Assembly (NCBI RefSeq): GCF_015706575.1
Contig: NW_024037074.1
Span: 19,023,334-19,087,333, forward strand
Reading direction: 5' to 3'
Origin: Patiria miniata
Taxonomy: Eukaryota > Echinodermata > Asteroidea > Valvatida > Asterinidae
DNA: 64,000 nt
Shown here piece by piece: positions 1 to 11,184 of this stretch; the stretch's first letter is position 1; each line of letters begins with the position of its first letter. The position numbers and the translations under genes were made by a program. The notes under the pieces are model-generated. The model made no database searches and was not told the origin of the DNA. It saw only the letters and a program-made list of their open reading frames with translations.

Positions 1-1526
1 CAAGACATTAATAAAACTGACGACGCAGTAAATGTCAAACTGTCAATAAGGAACATAGTGCTGACTGAAAACGTTGTTGTCTGAAACTTATTACCTTGAG
101 ATGGAACGAGTGAGCTGCTCATTAAGAAGCCAACTGCGTGTCAACAATGAATTTCCTCGGATGCAGTGTTCTTGTTACAGCGCGGAGACGAGTGCAATGA
201 ATCGCGTCTGAATCACAATGAATCACCATTCCCATACGGACGAATACACACTGCTTTTAATAAAGAAAGCATTGTATTTGAAAATGTATCAATTAACATA
301 GTGGCACGCACCGTCACTGCTACTTTAATAAAAGATTATTTATTTTCACCTGGCTTGTTTGAGCGAGTTACCATTTGCCAACTGCCGACCGCATCCACTT
401 AAGTGCCGATACTGGGCGGATATTGGTACCACTGTGAGCATTTGGCAAAGGAAAATTTACAGCCAAACTTGTCGCGCAACTACCGACAGCATTCAAAGCA
501 ATCACACTCACTGTTAGGCAGTCACTTCATCAGCGCAAGTTGGAAACAGCATCAAAAGCTATCATATCAATGTACCTATACGCTGTAAGTCAAATTTCGC
601 TTCGCTTTGACGTTGTGTCACACTTTGGAGGGAGTATTCAAGGGCGGCTGAGGTTTTGACACAGATCAGTGTACATTTAATCGAAACATGATGTATTTGA
701 GATTGACTGGCAGTGTGTGCATGCTCCTTGTTAATGCTCTGACTGCGTGTCAACAGAGAGCTCGTTCCTCCAATCACGCCAAACTGCATTTGATGATGCA
801 GTCTTCTTGTCATGATCACAGAGACTGTACACGGTTATCAGGTCTCAGTGTGCATCTGTACTTGGTGTCAAATACCCACTTGGGTGAGACACTGGAAGAG
901 CAATTCTAACAGCACAGCTCTGGAAACCACTTGATGATCTGGTAAAATTCACATGGATTAACACTTTATTGGATGGCAGGTTGGAAGTCTGGGATGCACC
1001 TGGAGTGAAATTCATCAGCTGAAATTGACAGATGCACGATTCATGTAACTCTTGATTATCAATACATAGCATATGTAAATAACACCGGTACGAGCTTGAA
1101 ATATCTGCAGTATACACCAATATTTCACCAGTTCAACCAGAATCGAGGAACTATGTATCAACTGAATGCAGGAACAATTAGCAGTCAAGTGTTATAGAAC
1201 TGATGATCCAACATAACCCGGCTATTTTGCTAGGAACCTTCCCAAGTTCCTCCAAAGTCCGCCACTGTCCAGAAGATTCAGTAAAACAATTCCAAGATTG
1301 CTCTGTTGGGACTTGAACCCATGACCACCTTCTTACTGGTGAACTGTGACCACTTAAAACTGTGTCAGGATTTGATGGAATTCAATGACACATGTGCAAG
1401 AATTTGAAACAAATTCTACACTTTGTTCTTACATTTATCTGGGACCAAGAGCTTTCTTTCCTTAGTTTGGTCAAGTGCCCGGCAAGCCCAGTTCTACCTC
1501 AACACAGAATATCTCAGCCTTTTAAA
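1..1526. other. Spacer upstream of receptor copy 1
   Basis: I see no convincing coding exon here. Bases about 600-1130 resemble the spacer at about 21,400-22,160 and parts of 7,320-7,700 and 18,240-18,600, so this is receptor-unit spacer duplicated with the genes. An antisense tRNA-like stretch (GGGACTTGAACCCATGACC) lies at about 1308-1330; matching copies lie a few hundred bases or less before copies 2, 4, 5 and 6. Just upstream of copy 1, a pyrimidine-rich CTTTCTTTCCTTAG ends at 1465 and looks like a splice acceptor, so the receptor may have a non-coding first exon farther upstream. Confidence 0.5.
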
Positions 1527-2429
1527 ATGGAAAACGTGTCAGGACTGGATGGAAATTCTACAAGCGATATTGATGAAGATGATACTTGTTTCCACATCTC
1601 GCAGTTCGATACCAGGAGTTGTATAATATACGTCTGTGTTCTTTGTGTGATCAGTACATTTTGCCTCATCTTCAACTTGTTTTCTTTGTTGGTGTTCCAC
1701 CGCATACATGACATGCATGACGTCACTAAGCTGCTGGTGGTAGCCCTAACGATTACCGATGTTGGAGTGGGCTTCTTTGGTCTTCTCTCTAATATAAGTC
1801 TCATGATGCCTTCTATTTTTCTAGCCACATACTTAACAGATGGAGTTTTATTTTTTCAGCTGCTGGGGTGGTGCATTCTGGCAATGATTACCGTGGTCCG
1901 CTACATTGCAGTATCACAACCTCTCAAACTGGAAACTCTAGTCACCAAAAGACGAGCTTATATTGCCTTGACATGTACAACTGTACTCAGTATTGTTGAA
2001 ATCGCTTGCAAACTCTTAGCTCAGCATTTTAATCAGTTGACAATTGCAATTGTTCTATTAGCATTTGATTTGTATATGATAATATTAATTCTGTTGTCTG
2101 TTACTGTTCTGTATGTAAAATTGCTTTTGATTGCCAGGCATCAGGCACGGCGTATTGCAGCAGCTGAGATCAATGCTGAAGATGCACAGGTTCAGCTGCA
2201 TCGCTCAAATGTCAAATCTCTCAAAACATTTCTGATCATCACAGGCACTGTCTGTGCCACTTGGCTACCCACGCTCATGCGACGGGGAGAAGTGCATCCC
2301 TTTATATCAATTTTTATTGAAAGTCTGCGTTACAGCAATTCCTGGCTCAACACAGTCATCTATTGCTGGCGAAACAAAACTTTCAGAGAGGTTGCCAAAA
2401 AGCTCATTTGTCGGAAAGGCAGACAGTGA
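1527..2429 (+). CDS. Rhodopsin-like (class A) GPCR, array copy 1, intact
   Basis: Intronless 300-codon receptor acting at the plasma membrane; ligand unknown. The N-terminus is short with Asn-glycosylation sequons NVS (residues 3-5) and NST (10-12). Seven hydrophobic segments lie at about 31-57, 67-92, 104-128, 143-165, 171-200, 232-253 and 258-281. Class A marks seen are N50 (1.50), D78 (2.50), R125 in VRY (3.50), W246-L-P248 (6.48-6.50) and N275-T-V-I-Y279 in TM7. Departures are Val for Asp/Glu at 3.49, Thr for Pro at 7.50, no Cys at 3.25, no Trp at 4.50 and no Pro at 5.50. Lack of the TM3 cysteine and TM5 proline recalls melanocortin/S1P-type receptors, but that placement is inference. The ATG at 1527 was chosen because the Met is shared by most copies and the longer frame from 1392 crosses a likely splice acceptor at 1464-1465. 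Confidence 0.87.
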   Translation: MENVSGLDGNSTSDIDEDDTCFHISQFDTRSCIIYVCVLCVISTFCLIFNLFSLLVFHRIHDMHDVTKLLVVALTITDVGVGFFGLLSNISLMMPSIFLATYLTDGVLFFQLLGWCILAMITVVRYIAVSQPLKLETLVTKRRAYIALTCTTVLSIVEIACKLLAQHFNQLTIAIVLLAFDLYMIILILLSVTVLYVKLLLIARHQARRIAAAEINAEDAQVQLHRSNVKSLKTFLIITGTVCATWLPTLMRRGEVHPFISIFIESLRYSNSWLNTVIYCWRNKTFREVAKKLICRKGRQ

Positions 2430-2559
2430 TGCTGAACAAATTCTTTGGAAACCCAAGCAGAGGACTACTTTCTTGTTTGTCGGGAAAGGCAGACGGTGAT
2501 ACTGGTTTTTGAAAGCCAAGTAGAAGAAAAATATGAAAAATTGCTTTGAAAATTCTTCT

Positions 2560-2630
2560 GGGTGGGACTCGAACCCACGAACTTCTGATTTCTAGTGCAG
2601 ACATCTTACCACTCAACCACCAAGCTTACG
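2560..2630 (-). repeat. tRNA-like sequence (SINE/foldback half), antisense
   Basis: Read on the minus strand this has an A-box-like TGGTTGAGTGGTAAGA and a B-box-like GGGTTCGAGTCCCACC around a CTGC/GCAG-type stem, as in tRNA-derived SINEs. The same sequence recurs at about 11,365-11,430 and 15,527-15,597, again just after a receptor copy. It does not fold as a clean functional tRNA, so I call it tRNA-like only. Confidence 0.6.
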
Positions 2631-2722
2631 GGATCGGTTGCCTCTATGTTCATAGCAGCGGGTACCGCATTAAACTATTCATACATGTAAGATGAAATTT
2701 TTCCGTCGGGGTGATGTAAATC

Positions 2723-2940
2723 AATGTTAGGTTTTGCCCTTCACCGACATATAAGCACAGTATACTCAGTGTTTAACCTCCCGATCAAAAGTTGGAAAAA
2801 AAAGTGGTAAGGTATCTGCACTAGAAATCAGGAGGTTGTGGGTGCTAGCCCAGCCGAGTGATTTTTTCCGACTTTCACTCTGGAGGTAAAACTCTGAGTA
2901 TACAGTGTTTATACGTCGGTGGAGGGCAAAACCTAATATT
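2723..2940. mobile_element. Foldback element with tRNA-like core, copy 1
   Basis: About 60 bp at the left (from AATGTTAGGTTTTGCCC) is the reverse complement of the right end (to GGCAAAACCTAATATT), including TATACTCAG on the left against CTGAGTATA on the right. Between the arms lies a tRNA-like stretch with GGTAAGG, CACTAGAAATCAGGAGG and GTGGGTGCTAGCCCA. The length is 218 bp. The same element follows copies 3 and 4 (11,526-11,743 and 15,686-15,910), so it duplicated with the receptor unit. No clear target-site duplication was seen. Confidence 0.72.
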
Positions 2941-3346
2941 GGACTACTTTGTTGTTTGCAGTAAACAGTTATTTACCCGGTATCCGGGCAACCAGTCAAG
3001 TTTCTAGGAGAAGTTGAGGGATAGGATTTTCATGATTTAGATTCAGTCATTGTAGGTTTCAAAATGTCACATGATTTGGAGTTTCTGTGAGACTAAAGTG
3101 ACAACTTTATGTAATGCCTACCATGGAATCACAAAGTGAAGGTGTAAATAGTTGTCAAAGTTTAAATACAAGACATCATTAATCACAATGTTTTACTTCT
3201 ATTTTCTCTACGGAGTCAATCTCATTAAATATCCTGGATAGGTTGCCGACAGGATTATCCACAAAAAGCCTACTGCATGTACACAAATTTACGGAAAATT
3301 ACCAGAGGTGTAATGATCAGTTTCTGGTGACCCATTATCCAATTAA

Positions 3347-3787
3347 AGCCGGAGTCCATCATTTGCAGCTATCCAAAAAAGTGACTGGTGCAAATATTGT
3401 TGAAAAACATACTAGTTGAAAGATAAGGGGACTAAACTCCCTATGAAATCTATCTTTCTGGCAAGCTCTCATTTTGAAGAAATCGACGAAAGAAGGCATT
3501 TCCATCAGTGCATCTTAAGAAACACCTTAGGAAAATATAAATTGCTATAATTCGTCGGATCAGTGCGCGACATCACGTAAAGCTGCGATTCAAAACAATT
3601 CAAAACATAATTAAGCAACTTTTGTCTTGAAATTGAGATCCTAGAATGCTGTTTTTCTCCGAATATTCAGCTGAAGCTGAGCTGAAACTCCATCACGTTA
3701 GTTGTTCAGTATCCTTCATTAGATTTTGAGCACTTTTGTTGCTTCAAACGAACAAAATGCACACATTGCAAATGATGGACTACATCT
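3347..3787. mobile_element. TTAA-flanked inverted-terminus element (family B), copy 1
   Basis: Flanked by TTAA (3343-3346 and 3788-3791). The left end reads AGCCGGAGTCCATCATTTGC and the right end carries the inverse, CAAATGATGGACTACATCT. Other copies are at 20,006-20,795 and 54,316-54,851. No transposase frame is present. TTAA duplications are made by piggyBac and Kolobok transposases; which one mobilised this is not decidable here. Confidence 0.68.
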
Positions 3788-4315
3788 TTAAAGAGCATTC
3801 AATGGAAAGTCATTGATGTAAAACGAAGTGAAGGGGCTATAAAGAATTTACTGAAGTTACTGTTGCAGGTATTCAATGCTATACCTCCCCCCAAAACACC
3901 CTGAATTTTCTGTCTTTTTCAAATCTTTATGGTCTTTTACGTTTGATGCTTACAATGTAATGATGCTTAAATGATTAAAATCCCAAACCACATCAGCTTT
4001 CTTTTTTTCACAACATATAGGATTTGTGACATAACACAGCACTGAAATTGATGATGGAACTTCGTTTCAGCACCCCAAAATGTTGCTGTAATCAACTGAC
4101 CATTGTGCAGTGAGGAGTAAGGGAGATTAAAAAAAACACTCATCGGGGTTTAGGCCAAGGATAAGGAATATCTGCACAGTCTTACAGTTTCAAAATTAAC
4201 TACATGGTTTTGTAGCAATTTTAAAAGAAGCCATATGGACACTTTTTGGGACATACAGTTTACTGGCAGCCATGACATAGCAGATTAACCCTAACCCCCT
4301 AGGCCCTTGTTGCTT

Positions 4316-4692
4316 ACAACCATCCTCAATCCTCCAAAATCCTCCAAAATTTTGCAACTCCGCCTAAATTTTTCAAAATTGTCAGACAGTCCTGCCTCAA
4401 AATGCATTCATCCTCAATCCTCCAAAATCCTCCTCATCCCAAAACTTTGCACTCGTGTTTAAATGAAGGATAACCAACGCCAAATCCTTCAAAATCCTCA
4501 GACAGTCCTGCCTCAAAATGCATTCATCCTCAATCCTCCAAAATCCTCTTGTGCTTCAAATCACTATTCATCCTCAATCCTCCAAAATCCTCATGTGCTT
4601 CAATCATCATTCATCCTCAATCCTCCAGAATCCTCATTTGATTCAATCACCATTCATCCTCAATCCTCTAGAATCCTCCAAAACCGCCAGGA
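4316..4692. repeat. Minisatellite of about 43 bp with CCTCAATCCTCCAAAATCC core
   Basis: From about 4514 the unit CATTCATCCTCAATCCTCCA plus AAATCCTC and a variable TGTGCTTCAATCA tail repeats four times with drift, and related shorter units start at 4316. The right end inverts on itself (AATCCTCCAAAACC then GGAGGATTTTGGAGG), a small hairpin at 4671-4706. Related CATCCTCAA words occur near 39,715 inside the HSC70 gene. Confidence 0.75.
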
Positions 4693-6165
4693 GGATTTTG
4701 GAGGAGTGAGGTGGGTTAGGGTTAAAGGTAAATTATAAACCCCTGATGTGACGAAAGGTAATTCTGGCATTCTACTGGTTTCTATACGCCGTGCTCCAAG
4801 TAAAATCAAATATGTAATTTTCCATAGCTTTTCAAATAACACAGAGCCTGATTGCCTGAATGTGATGTCAATTTTTTTTCCATAACTTTTTTTCTTTATT
4901 AGTGGGGTTCCAGACATTTTCAGCTGTAATAAACTTTGTTTTCCCCGAGTCAGGAGCCCAAAATATGGTCGAAATGAGAAGCAAAGAATAAACAAGGGAT
5001 GCCTTAATTTAAACCAGAGCATTGATGTGTTCAAGGCCCAAAGGCAAGCAATGACAAGACACTGTTCATTTGAAGCAAATTGATGGGCAGCACAGAGTTG
5101 CAAATGCTTTCTATTCACAAGGTTATTAGTCAAAACATTAATATATCTGAAGATGCAGCAGTGTCAATAAGGAGCATAGCACTGACTGAAAAGACTTTTT
5201 TTCTGAATATTTTTCCCTTTAGATGGAATGAGTTAGCTGTTCGTAAAAAAGCTAACAACATGTGAACAGTGAGCTCATTCCTCTGGTTACGCGACGACGC
5301 ATGATGCAGTTTTCTTGGTACGGCACAGAGAAGACTTGTAACCAAAAAACATCGGATAAAATTGATAGATGCAGTACAACCCTTGATTGTATGCCAATGT
5401 GTACACGTGTGTCGATACCTGCAGTACACACCAATATTGCATCGTTCACCAGGAATTGAGAAACTACCGGTACAGCATCAAGTAAATGAACATTCAAGTA
5501 TCAGAAAAGGTGATCCACCCAAACCATGCATTTTTGCTATGAACTTTTTTGCTAGGAAAACCAGGGAAATTGAGTAACATCTAGCAGCATAGCTCTGGAA
5601 ACTAAGTGATGATCTGGTATAATTCACATGGACTGACACTTTATTGGATGGCAATGTGGAAACCTTTGGTGAATCTGGAGTGAAATCGTCGGATAAAGTT
5701 CATCAATGCACCGTAACTCTTGATTATATACCGGTGCGTGTTGATGCATACACCAATATCACACAAGTTGGACCAGAATTGAGAAACTATACGTGCCATT
5801 GAGTGAATGCAGATTCAATTTAGTAGTCAAGTGTCAGAACTGGTGATCCACACTAACCCGGCATTTTTGCTAGGAACCTTCTTAAGTTCCTTCACGGTCT
5901 GCCACTGTCTGTGAGTTTTGAGTAAAATTTTCACAAGGTTGCTCTGGTGAGACTTGAACCCAGGACTCCCTGCTTACTGGTGCACTGTGAACACTTACAA
6001 CTGTGTCAGGATTTGATGGAATTCAATGACACATGTGCAAGAATTTAAAAAATTCTACACTTTGTTCTTACATTTATCTGGGACCAAGAGCCTTCTTTCC
6101 TAAGGCTGGTCAATTGCCCAGCAAGCCCAATTCTACCACCAGACAGAATATCACAGCCTCTTAAA

Positions 6166-7046
6166 ATGGAAAACGGGTCAGGACTGTATGGAAATTCTAC
6201 AAGCGATGTTGACAAAGACGATACTTGTTGCCACATCTTGCAGTTTGACGCCAGGAGTATTATTATATACGTCTGTGTTCTTTGTGTAATCAGTACATTT
6301 TGCCTCATCTGCAACTTGTTTTCTTTGTTGGTGTTCCACCGCATACATGACATGCATGACGTCACTAAGCTGCTGGTGGTAGCCCTAACGATTACCGATG
6401 TTGGAGTGGGCTTCTTTGGTCTTCTCTCTATTAGTCTCATGATGCCTTTTATTTTCTAGCCACATACTTAATACATGTAGTTGGATTTTTTCAGCTGCTG
6501 GGGTTGTGCATTCTGGCAATGATTACTGTGGTCCGCTACATTGCAATATCACAACCTCTCAAATTGGAAACTCTAGTCACCAAAAGACGAGCTTATATTG
6601 CCTTGACATGTGCAACTGCACTCAGTATTGTTGCACTTACCTGCAGAATCTTAGCTCAGCATTTTGAACAGTTGACAATTGTTGTAGCAGCATTTGATTT
6701 GTATCTGATAATGTCAACTCTTTTAATTGTAATTGTTCTGTATGTCAAATTGCTTTTGATTGCCAGGCATCAGGCACGGCGTATAGCAGCAGCTGAGATC
6801 AATGCTGAAGATGCACAGGTTCAGCTGCATCGCTCAAATGTCAAATCTCTCAAAACGTTTCTGATCATCACATGCACTGTCTGTGTCACATGGCTACCCA
6901 CATTCATAATATTGGGAAATGTGCATCCCTTTATATTTATTTTAATTGAAAGTCTGCGCTACAGCAATTCCTGGCTCAACACAGTCATCTATTGCTGGCG
7001 AAACAAAACTTTCAGAGAGGTTGCCAAAAAGCTGATTTGTCGGTAA
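6166..7046 (+). pseudogene. Class A GPCR, array copy 2, frameshifted
   Basis: Closest to copies 1 and 4. The frame from ATG 6166 encodes the glycosylated N-terminus, TM1 and TM2, then stops at 6457-6459. Relative to copies 1 and 4, one T is missing from the run at about 6452-6455, and a 3-bp in-frame gap lies just before it. Downstream, a second frame (from about 6504 to 7046) continues with TM3 (VRYIAISQPL), TM4 to TM7 and the tail. A further substitution turns the Lys codon after LICR into TAA (7044-7046), removing the last residues KGRQ. Two independent lesions favour a true pseudogene, though the single-base shift in a T run could be a sequence error. Confidence 0.85.
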
Positions 7047-7756
7047 GGCAGACAGTGATGCTCAACATACACACGAGGCGAGTGTGGGTGTGTTCCCTCG
7101 TTAATTTAGAAATCAAAGTCAAAGCAGTAGGCCTAATTTCCATAAAAAAAGGCGGCGGGGATCTCGCATTAATCTGTGATATATAGCTGATGTAATTTCC
7201 ATGAGGAAAACTTTGTAAACACCTCTGACTGACAAGATTATTGCCTAAAAACTTAATCAAAACATGATTTTACTGAGATTGATTGGCAATGTGCATGCTG
7301 GTTATTAAGCACTGACTGCACGCATGTCAACAATGAGCTGGTTCTTCTAATCACGCCAAACTGCATTTGATGATGCAGTCTTCTTGCTATGATCATAGAG
7401 ACTGTACACGGTTATCAGGTCTCAGTGTGTTTATTTGGTTAAAAATACCCACTTGGGGGAGACACAGTAAGATCAATTGTAGCAGCACAGCTCTGGAAAC
7501 CACTTGTTGATCTGGTACAATTCAAATGGATTGACAATTTATTGGATGCCAAGTTGGAAATCTTGGATGCATCTGGAGTGAAATCATCGAATGAAATTGA
7601 TAGATGCAGTACAACTTTATACCGGTGTGCACGTGTGTTATACATGCAGTGTACACCAACACTGCATAGTTTAACAGGAATTAAGAAACTACAACATCAA
7701 ATGAATGAGCGTTCACCTATTAGAAAACTTTGTAAACAGATGCGACAGACAAGATT

Positions 7757-8040
7757 AATTGCCTAAAAACTTGAAAGCAACCAACGAGGACAATATGAAA
7801 AATTACGTTGCAAAACACTACAAAAACAAAATGGGCATTTCACAAAAATGTTCACTCATTTCAAATTTAGAGAGAAAGAGAGAAATCCACCAGCAAATCA
7901 GTGCAGAAACATCAATTGATGAGACTGGGTTTTTTTTTCACCTCCCCAGTTATAAAGAGATATAAATTTTTTTACTGTACATGTATCAAAAATAAAAAGT
8001 AATTAGTCATGAATTTTGGTAGTATACAAATGAACATGAA
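7757..8040 (+). repeat. Relic 3' flank of a lost receptor copy
   Basis: The stretch with AATATGAAAAATTACGTTGC, CAAAATGGGCATTTCAC and the AGAGAAAGAGAGAAA tract closely matches 23,787-23,915, directly downstream of intact copy 6, including CATCAATTGATGAGA. Here it has no receptor body immediately upstream. It suggests that another copy once ended here and was deleted, or that its 3' flank was moved. Confidence 0.55.
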
Positions 8041-8653
8041 GAGAGAAACTCAACACCGAATTAGCACTTGCTGAAACATCAATAAGTCCATTTGGTATTC
8101 CCAATTCGGTGCACAGCAAGATTCGAAGATTCTTTTTCGGGATAACCGCGGCAGACAAATGCACACAAGACTATGGTGGACGTAGTAACCAAATCTGCAT
8201 TCTGTGCAATTTCTCGTGCAATCGAAAAAGAGATGAAACTTACGTTCGCACAAAACGTTTTGACACACAAGACACCTAGAAACACTGCGCTGTCCAAAAG
8301 GTGTTTTGCAAAATATTATACTTCAGAGCACGGTGATCTCTTCAATTTTGCTGGTACCCCGCTATGCTTTTGCATGCATACGATGATCGTCATCCCGAAA
8401 GAAAATCGGCAAATCTTGATGTGCAGTTGCAATATTCGAACTGGCTTATTGATGAGACTGGGTTTTTTTAACATCTGTATTTGTCAAGACACAGTTTTAA
8501 AGGAATATGATTTTTTTATTAAAACTGTATCAAGCATAAAAAGGTTATAAATGCCATGATTTCTGGTAGATGCAACTGTAAACGTTGGTAAAGGCCAGAT
8601 AGGTTCAAGATAGTAGTAACAGGTTTAATCTCAATTATTTTGAGATTACAAGA

Positions 8654-8826
8654 CAGTGGCGCACCCAAGGGGGGGGGCCCTCGGGCGCTTGAGCTTGTGG
8701 CCTATTTTCGAGTAGAAAAAAAAAAATTCTGTGGCCAAAAATTAAGGGCAAGATTTTTGAAAAAAATTTGAAAAAAAAAATTGTGAACCCCCCCCCCACC
8801 CAAGCCAAATCCTGGGTGCGCCACTG
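8654..8826. mobile_element. hAT-like miniature element
   Basis: Begins CAGTGGCGCACCCAAGG and ends with the inverse, GGGTGCGCCACTG. Flanks TTACAAGA (8646-8653) and GTATAAGA (8827-8834) match at six of eight bases, consistent with an aged 8-bp target duplication. CAGTGGCG termini plus 8-bp duplications are typical of hAT elements. The body is G-, A- and C-tract rich and non-coding. Confidence 0.72.
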
Positions 8827-10308
8827 GTATAAGAGTATGTATTGAAGTACCGGTAGTGTTAAATTACTCTGTAAATAGGCAATTGTTACGGCTATATTAC
8901 GCCATACATGTACTTTCAGGATATACTACAGTGATTTAATTCATTTCTTGTATATAGATGTATAGTCAGTTATCAATATTGCTCTGTTTGACTTACGTAC
9001 TTGTGTGCTATCTACAGGTACATGTAATAGAAAATTTGACTGCTGTGATGTGGGACATGAGGTTTTTATTTAATGACACCAACAGTGGTTAACCGCCACT
9101 TACATGTCAAATACTCTTCAACATTTCGTGAATACAAAAGTCAAAAAAATTAGGAAAAAAAGAAAATAAAGCACATAAGTGAACTGATCTCTTGTGTGCC
9201 AGGCTAGTTTATTACAAATGCAATTCCTGTGCGGTCAAGTACACAAAAAGAATACAACCATTGTATTTGAAATTATATCAATATAGAGGCAGGCAGCGCC
9301 TGCGATACTTTAATGAGAACTGTTTGTTTTCAATTGGGTTGGAGTCAGTTGCCGATTGTTAACAGCTGACCGCGTCTATTTAAATGCCGATACTGGGCGG
9401 ATATTGCAAACGCTGACAAAAAGGAAAAATCTACTGGGCAACTTCGCCTTGGCAACTTAGCCTCTGTAACGTACAGCCAGCAATGAAGTTGTTTCATCTA
9501 CGCAGGTTGAAAACCGCCTCATATTTTATTAATACACTGTTCCTGCAGGCTTTACGGCCAACTTCTCTGTGCTTCGCCAGCAAGGCACTTCTTGGAGACA
9601 GTCTTAAAGGGCAGCTGGGTTTTTTCCCTAGCAGACCAGTGTACATGTGAAATGGATCTATGAACTTACGAAGATCCTACATGAACACACACAAAAGAGA
9701 GCGCAAAGGAATTATCATCAGACGATGGACATTTTCTTCTTCAGAAGTCATTTGCACCTGTTGCTTTCAGCCAAATTTCAAACATCACAGGACACGGATC
9801 AGATTGTGTTTTTGGCGGTTGCACCACAATTTCACGACTCTTTGCTGAAGACAAATTATTTGTCATTGGTTGAATCTGACAGCAGCCATTCACCCAAGCA
9901 AACTGCGTAGACCTTAAACATAGGTACGTATATTTCACGTTTGAGTATGTTGCTTCTTCAGTCTTGTGCTCTGCTTCTAACATTTCATCAGAGATGAGGA
10001 ATTACCAAACAGGTTTGCACACCTTTCTTTCAACAGGATAGCGATCATGGCGGTAGACAAATGAACAAAGACACACCAGTCACAAGACCAAGGACTGCAA
10101 AGATGCAAACTTAAACATCATCTCTCAAGTAACATGAGACTGAATGATGTTCCAGAGATTCCACTACCTACAGAAGGCATTGATGTTTGCATTTGAGACA
10201 CTGATACAACAAATAAGTATTATTCATCAAAAGGATTGTTGAACGATTGCTCTCGGAACTGCCTCTGTTTATGAAACAAAACTAACAAATATTGCAGTTG
10301 AGCAAAAA

Positions 10309-11184
10309 ATGGCAAACATAGACAATTACGAGGTCTCTGCTCTTCTCTCCAAAACCAACATTACTGACGAAAACCAGGAATGCTGCTTGGACGATTCAAG
10401 TTTTATTCTTAACGTGTGGTTACTAAGTCCAATCTGCTTGTTTTGCCTCATCTGCAACTTGTTTTCTCTGCTGGTGTTACATCGCATACATGACATGCAT
10501 GACGTCACTAAGCTGCTGGTGGTAGCCCTACCGATTACCGATGTTGGAGTGGGCTTCTTTGGGCTTCTCTCAGCAACCCTCACGCTGGCGACGCTTGACG
10601 TTATAGTGACAATTTTTCAAATGCTGGGGTTGTGCATTCTGGCAATGATTACCGTGGTCCGCTACATTGCAGTATCACAACCTCTCAAGCTGGAAACTCT
10701 AGTCACCAAAAGATGAGCTTATATTGCCTTGACATGTGCAACTTTATTCTGTCTTGTTGTACTCACTTGCAGACTCTTAGCTCAGCATTTTGAACAGCTG
10801 GCGATTATTGAAACAGCACTTATGTATTTTCTTATAGTATCAACTCTTTTAACTGTAATTGTTCTGTATGTGAAATTGCTTTTGATTGCCAGGCATCAGG
10901 CACGGCGTATAGCGGCAGCTGAGATCAGTGCTGAAGATGCACAGGTTCAGCTGCATCGCTCAAATGTCAAATCTCTCAAAACATTTCTGATCATCACAGG
11001 CACTGTCTGTGTCACTTGGCTACCCACACTCATGCGATGGGGAGAAGTACACCCCTTTATAGTGATTTTCATTGAAAGTCTGCGCTACAGCAATTCCTGG
11101 CTCAACACAGTCATCTATTGCTGGCGAAACAAAACTTTCAGAGAGGTTGCCAAAAAGCTGATTTGTCGGAAAGGCAGACAGTGA
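10309..11184 (+). pseudogene. Class A GPCR, array copy 3, one in-frame stop
   Basis: The frame would encode about 291 residues if the TGA at 10,714-10,716 were sense. The stop sits in the loop after TM3 where copies 1, 2, 4, 5 and 6 have Arg (CGA, in VTKRRAY), so a single C-to-T change at a CpG explains it. Everything after it stays open to the normal tail (KGRQ). The N-terminus is unlike the other copies: a different 45-residue sequence with NIT, then exact return to the family at CLICNLFSLLV. TM2 has PITDV instead of TITDV. Because only one base is broken, this may be a recent or polymorphic null; stop readthrough is possible but unsupported. Confidence 0.83.

Larger units (their letters stand above)
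2941..6165. other. Spacer between receptor copies 1 and 2
   Basis: No coding exon recognised. Bases 2,941-3,340 recur after copies 3 and 4 (near 11,744 and 15,911). Bases 3,347-3,787 hold a TTAA element and 4,316-4,692 an imperfect minisatellite (both listed separately). Bases 4,735-5,470 are nearly the same as 13,040-13,810, and 5,580-6,165 as 13,870-14,443, so the upstream sequence of copies 2 and 4 is one duplicated block. Confidence 0.5.
7047..10308. other. Spacer between receptor copies 2 and 3
   Basis: No coding exon supported. An open frame at 8173-8550 (125 codons) shows no motif I recognise and is best treated as chance. The stretch includes array-type spacer (7,260-7,700, resembling 21,790-22,160), a relic receptor 3' flank (7,757-8,040), a hAT-like element (8,654-8,826), and 9,290-9,660 resembling 300-700. 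A likely acceptor TATTGCAG ends at 10,297, twelve bases before the ATG of copy 3, suggesting a spliced leader. Confidence 0.45.

Noticed and set aside
1392..1526. Upstream in-frame start for receptor copy 1
   Set aside because: It is not shared by all copies, and a probable splice acceptor lies between it and the family Met.
8173..8550. 125-codon open frame between receptor copies 2 and 3
   Set aside because: No recognisable domain; part of the region resembles array 3' flank sequence found elsewhere, so chance is more likely.
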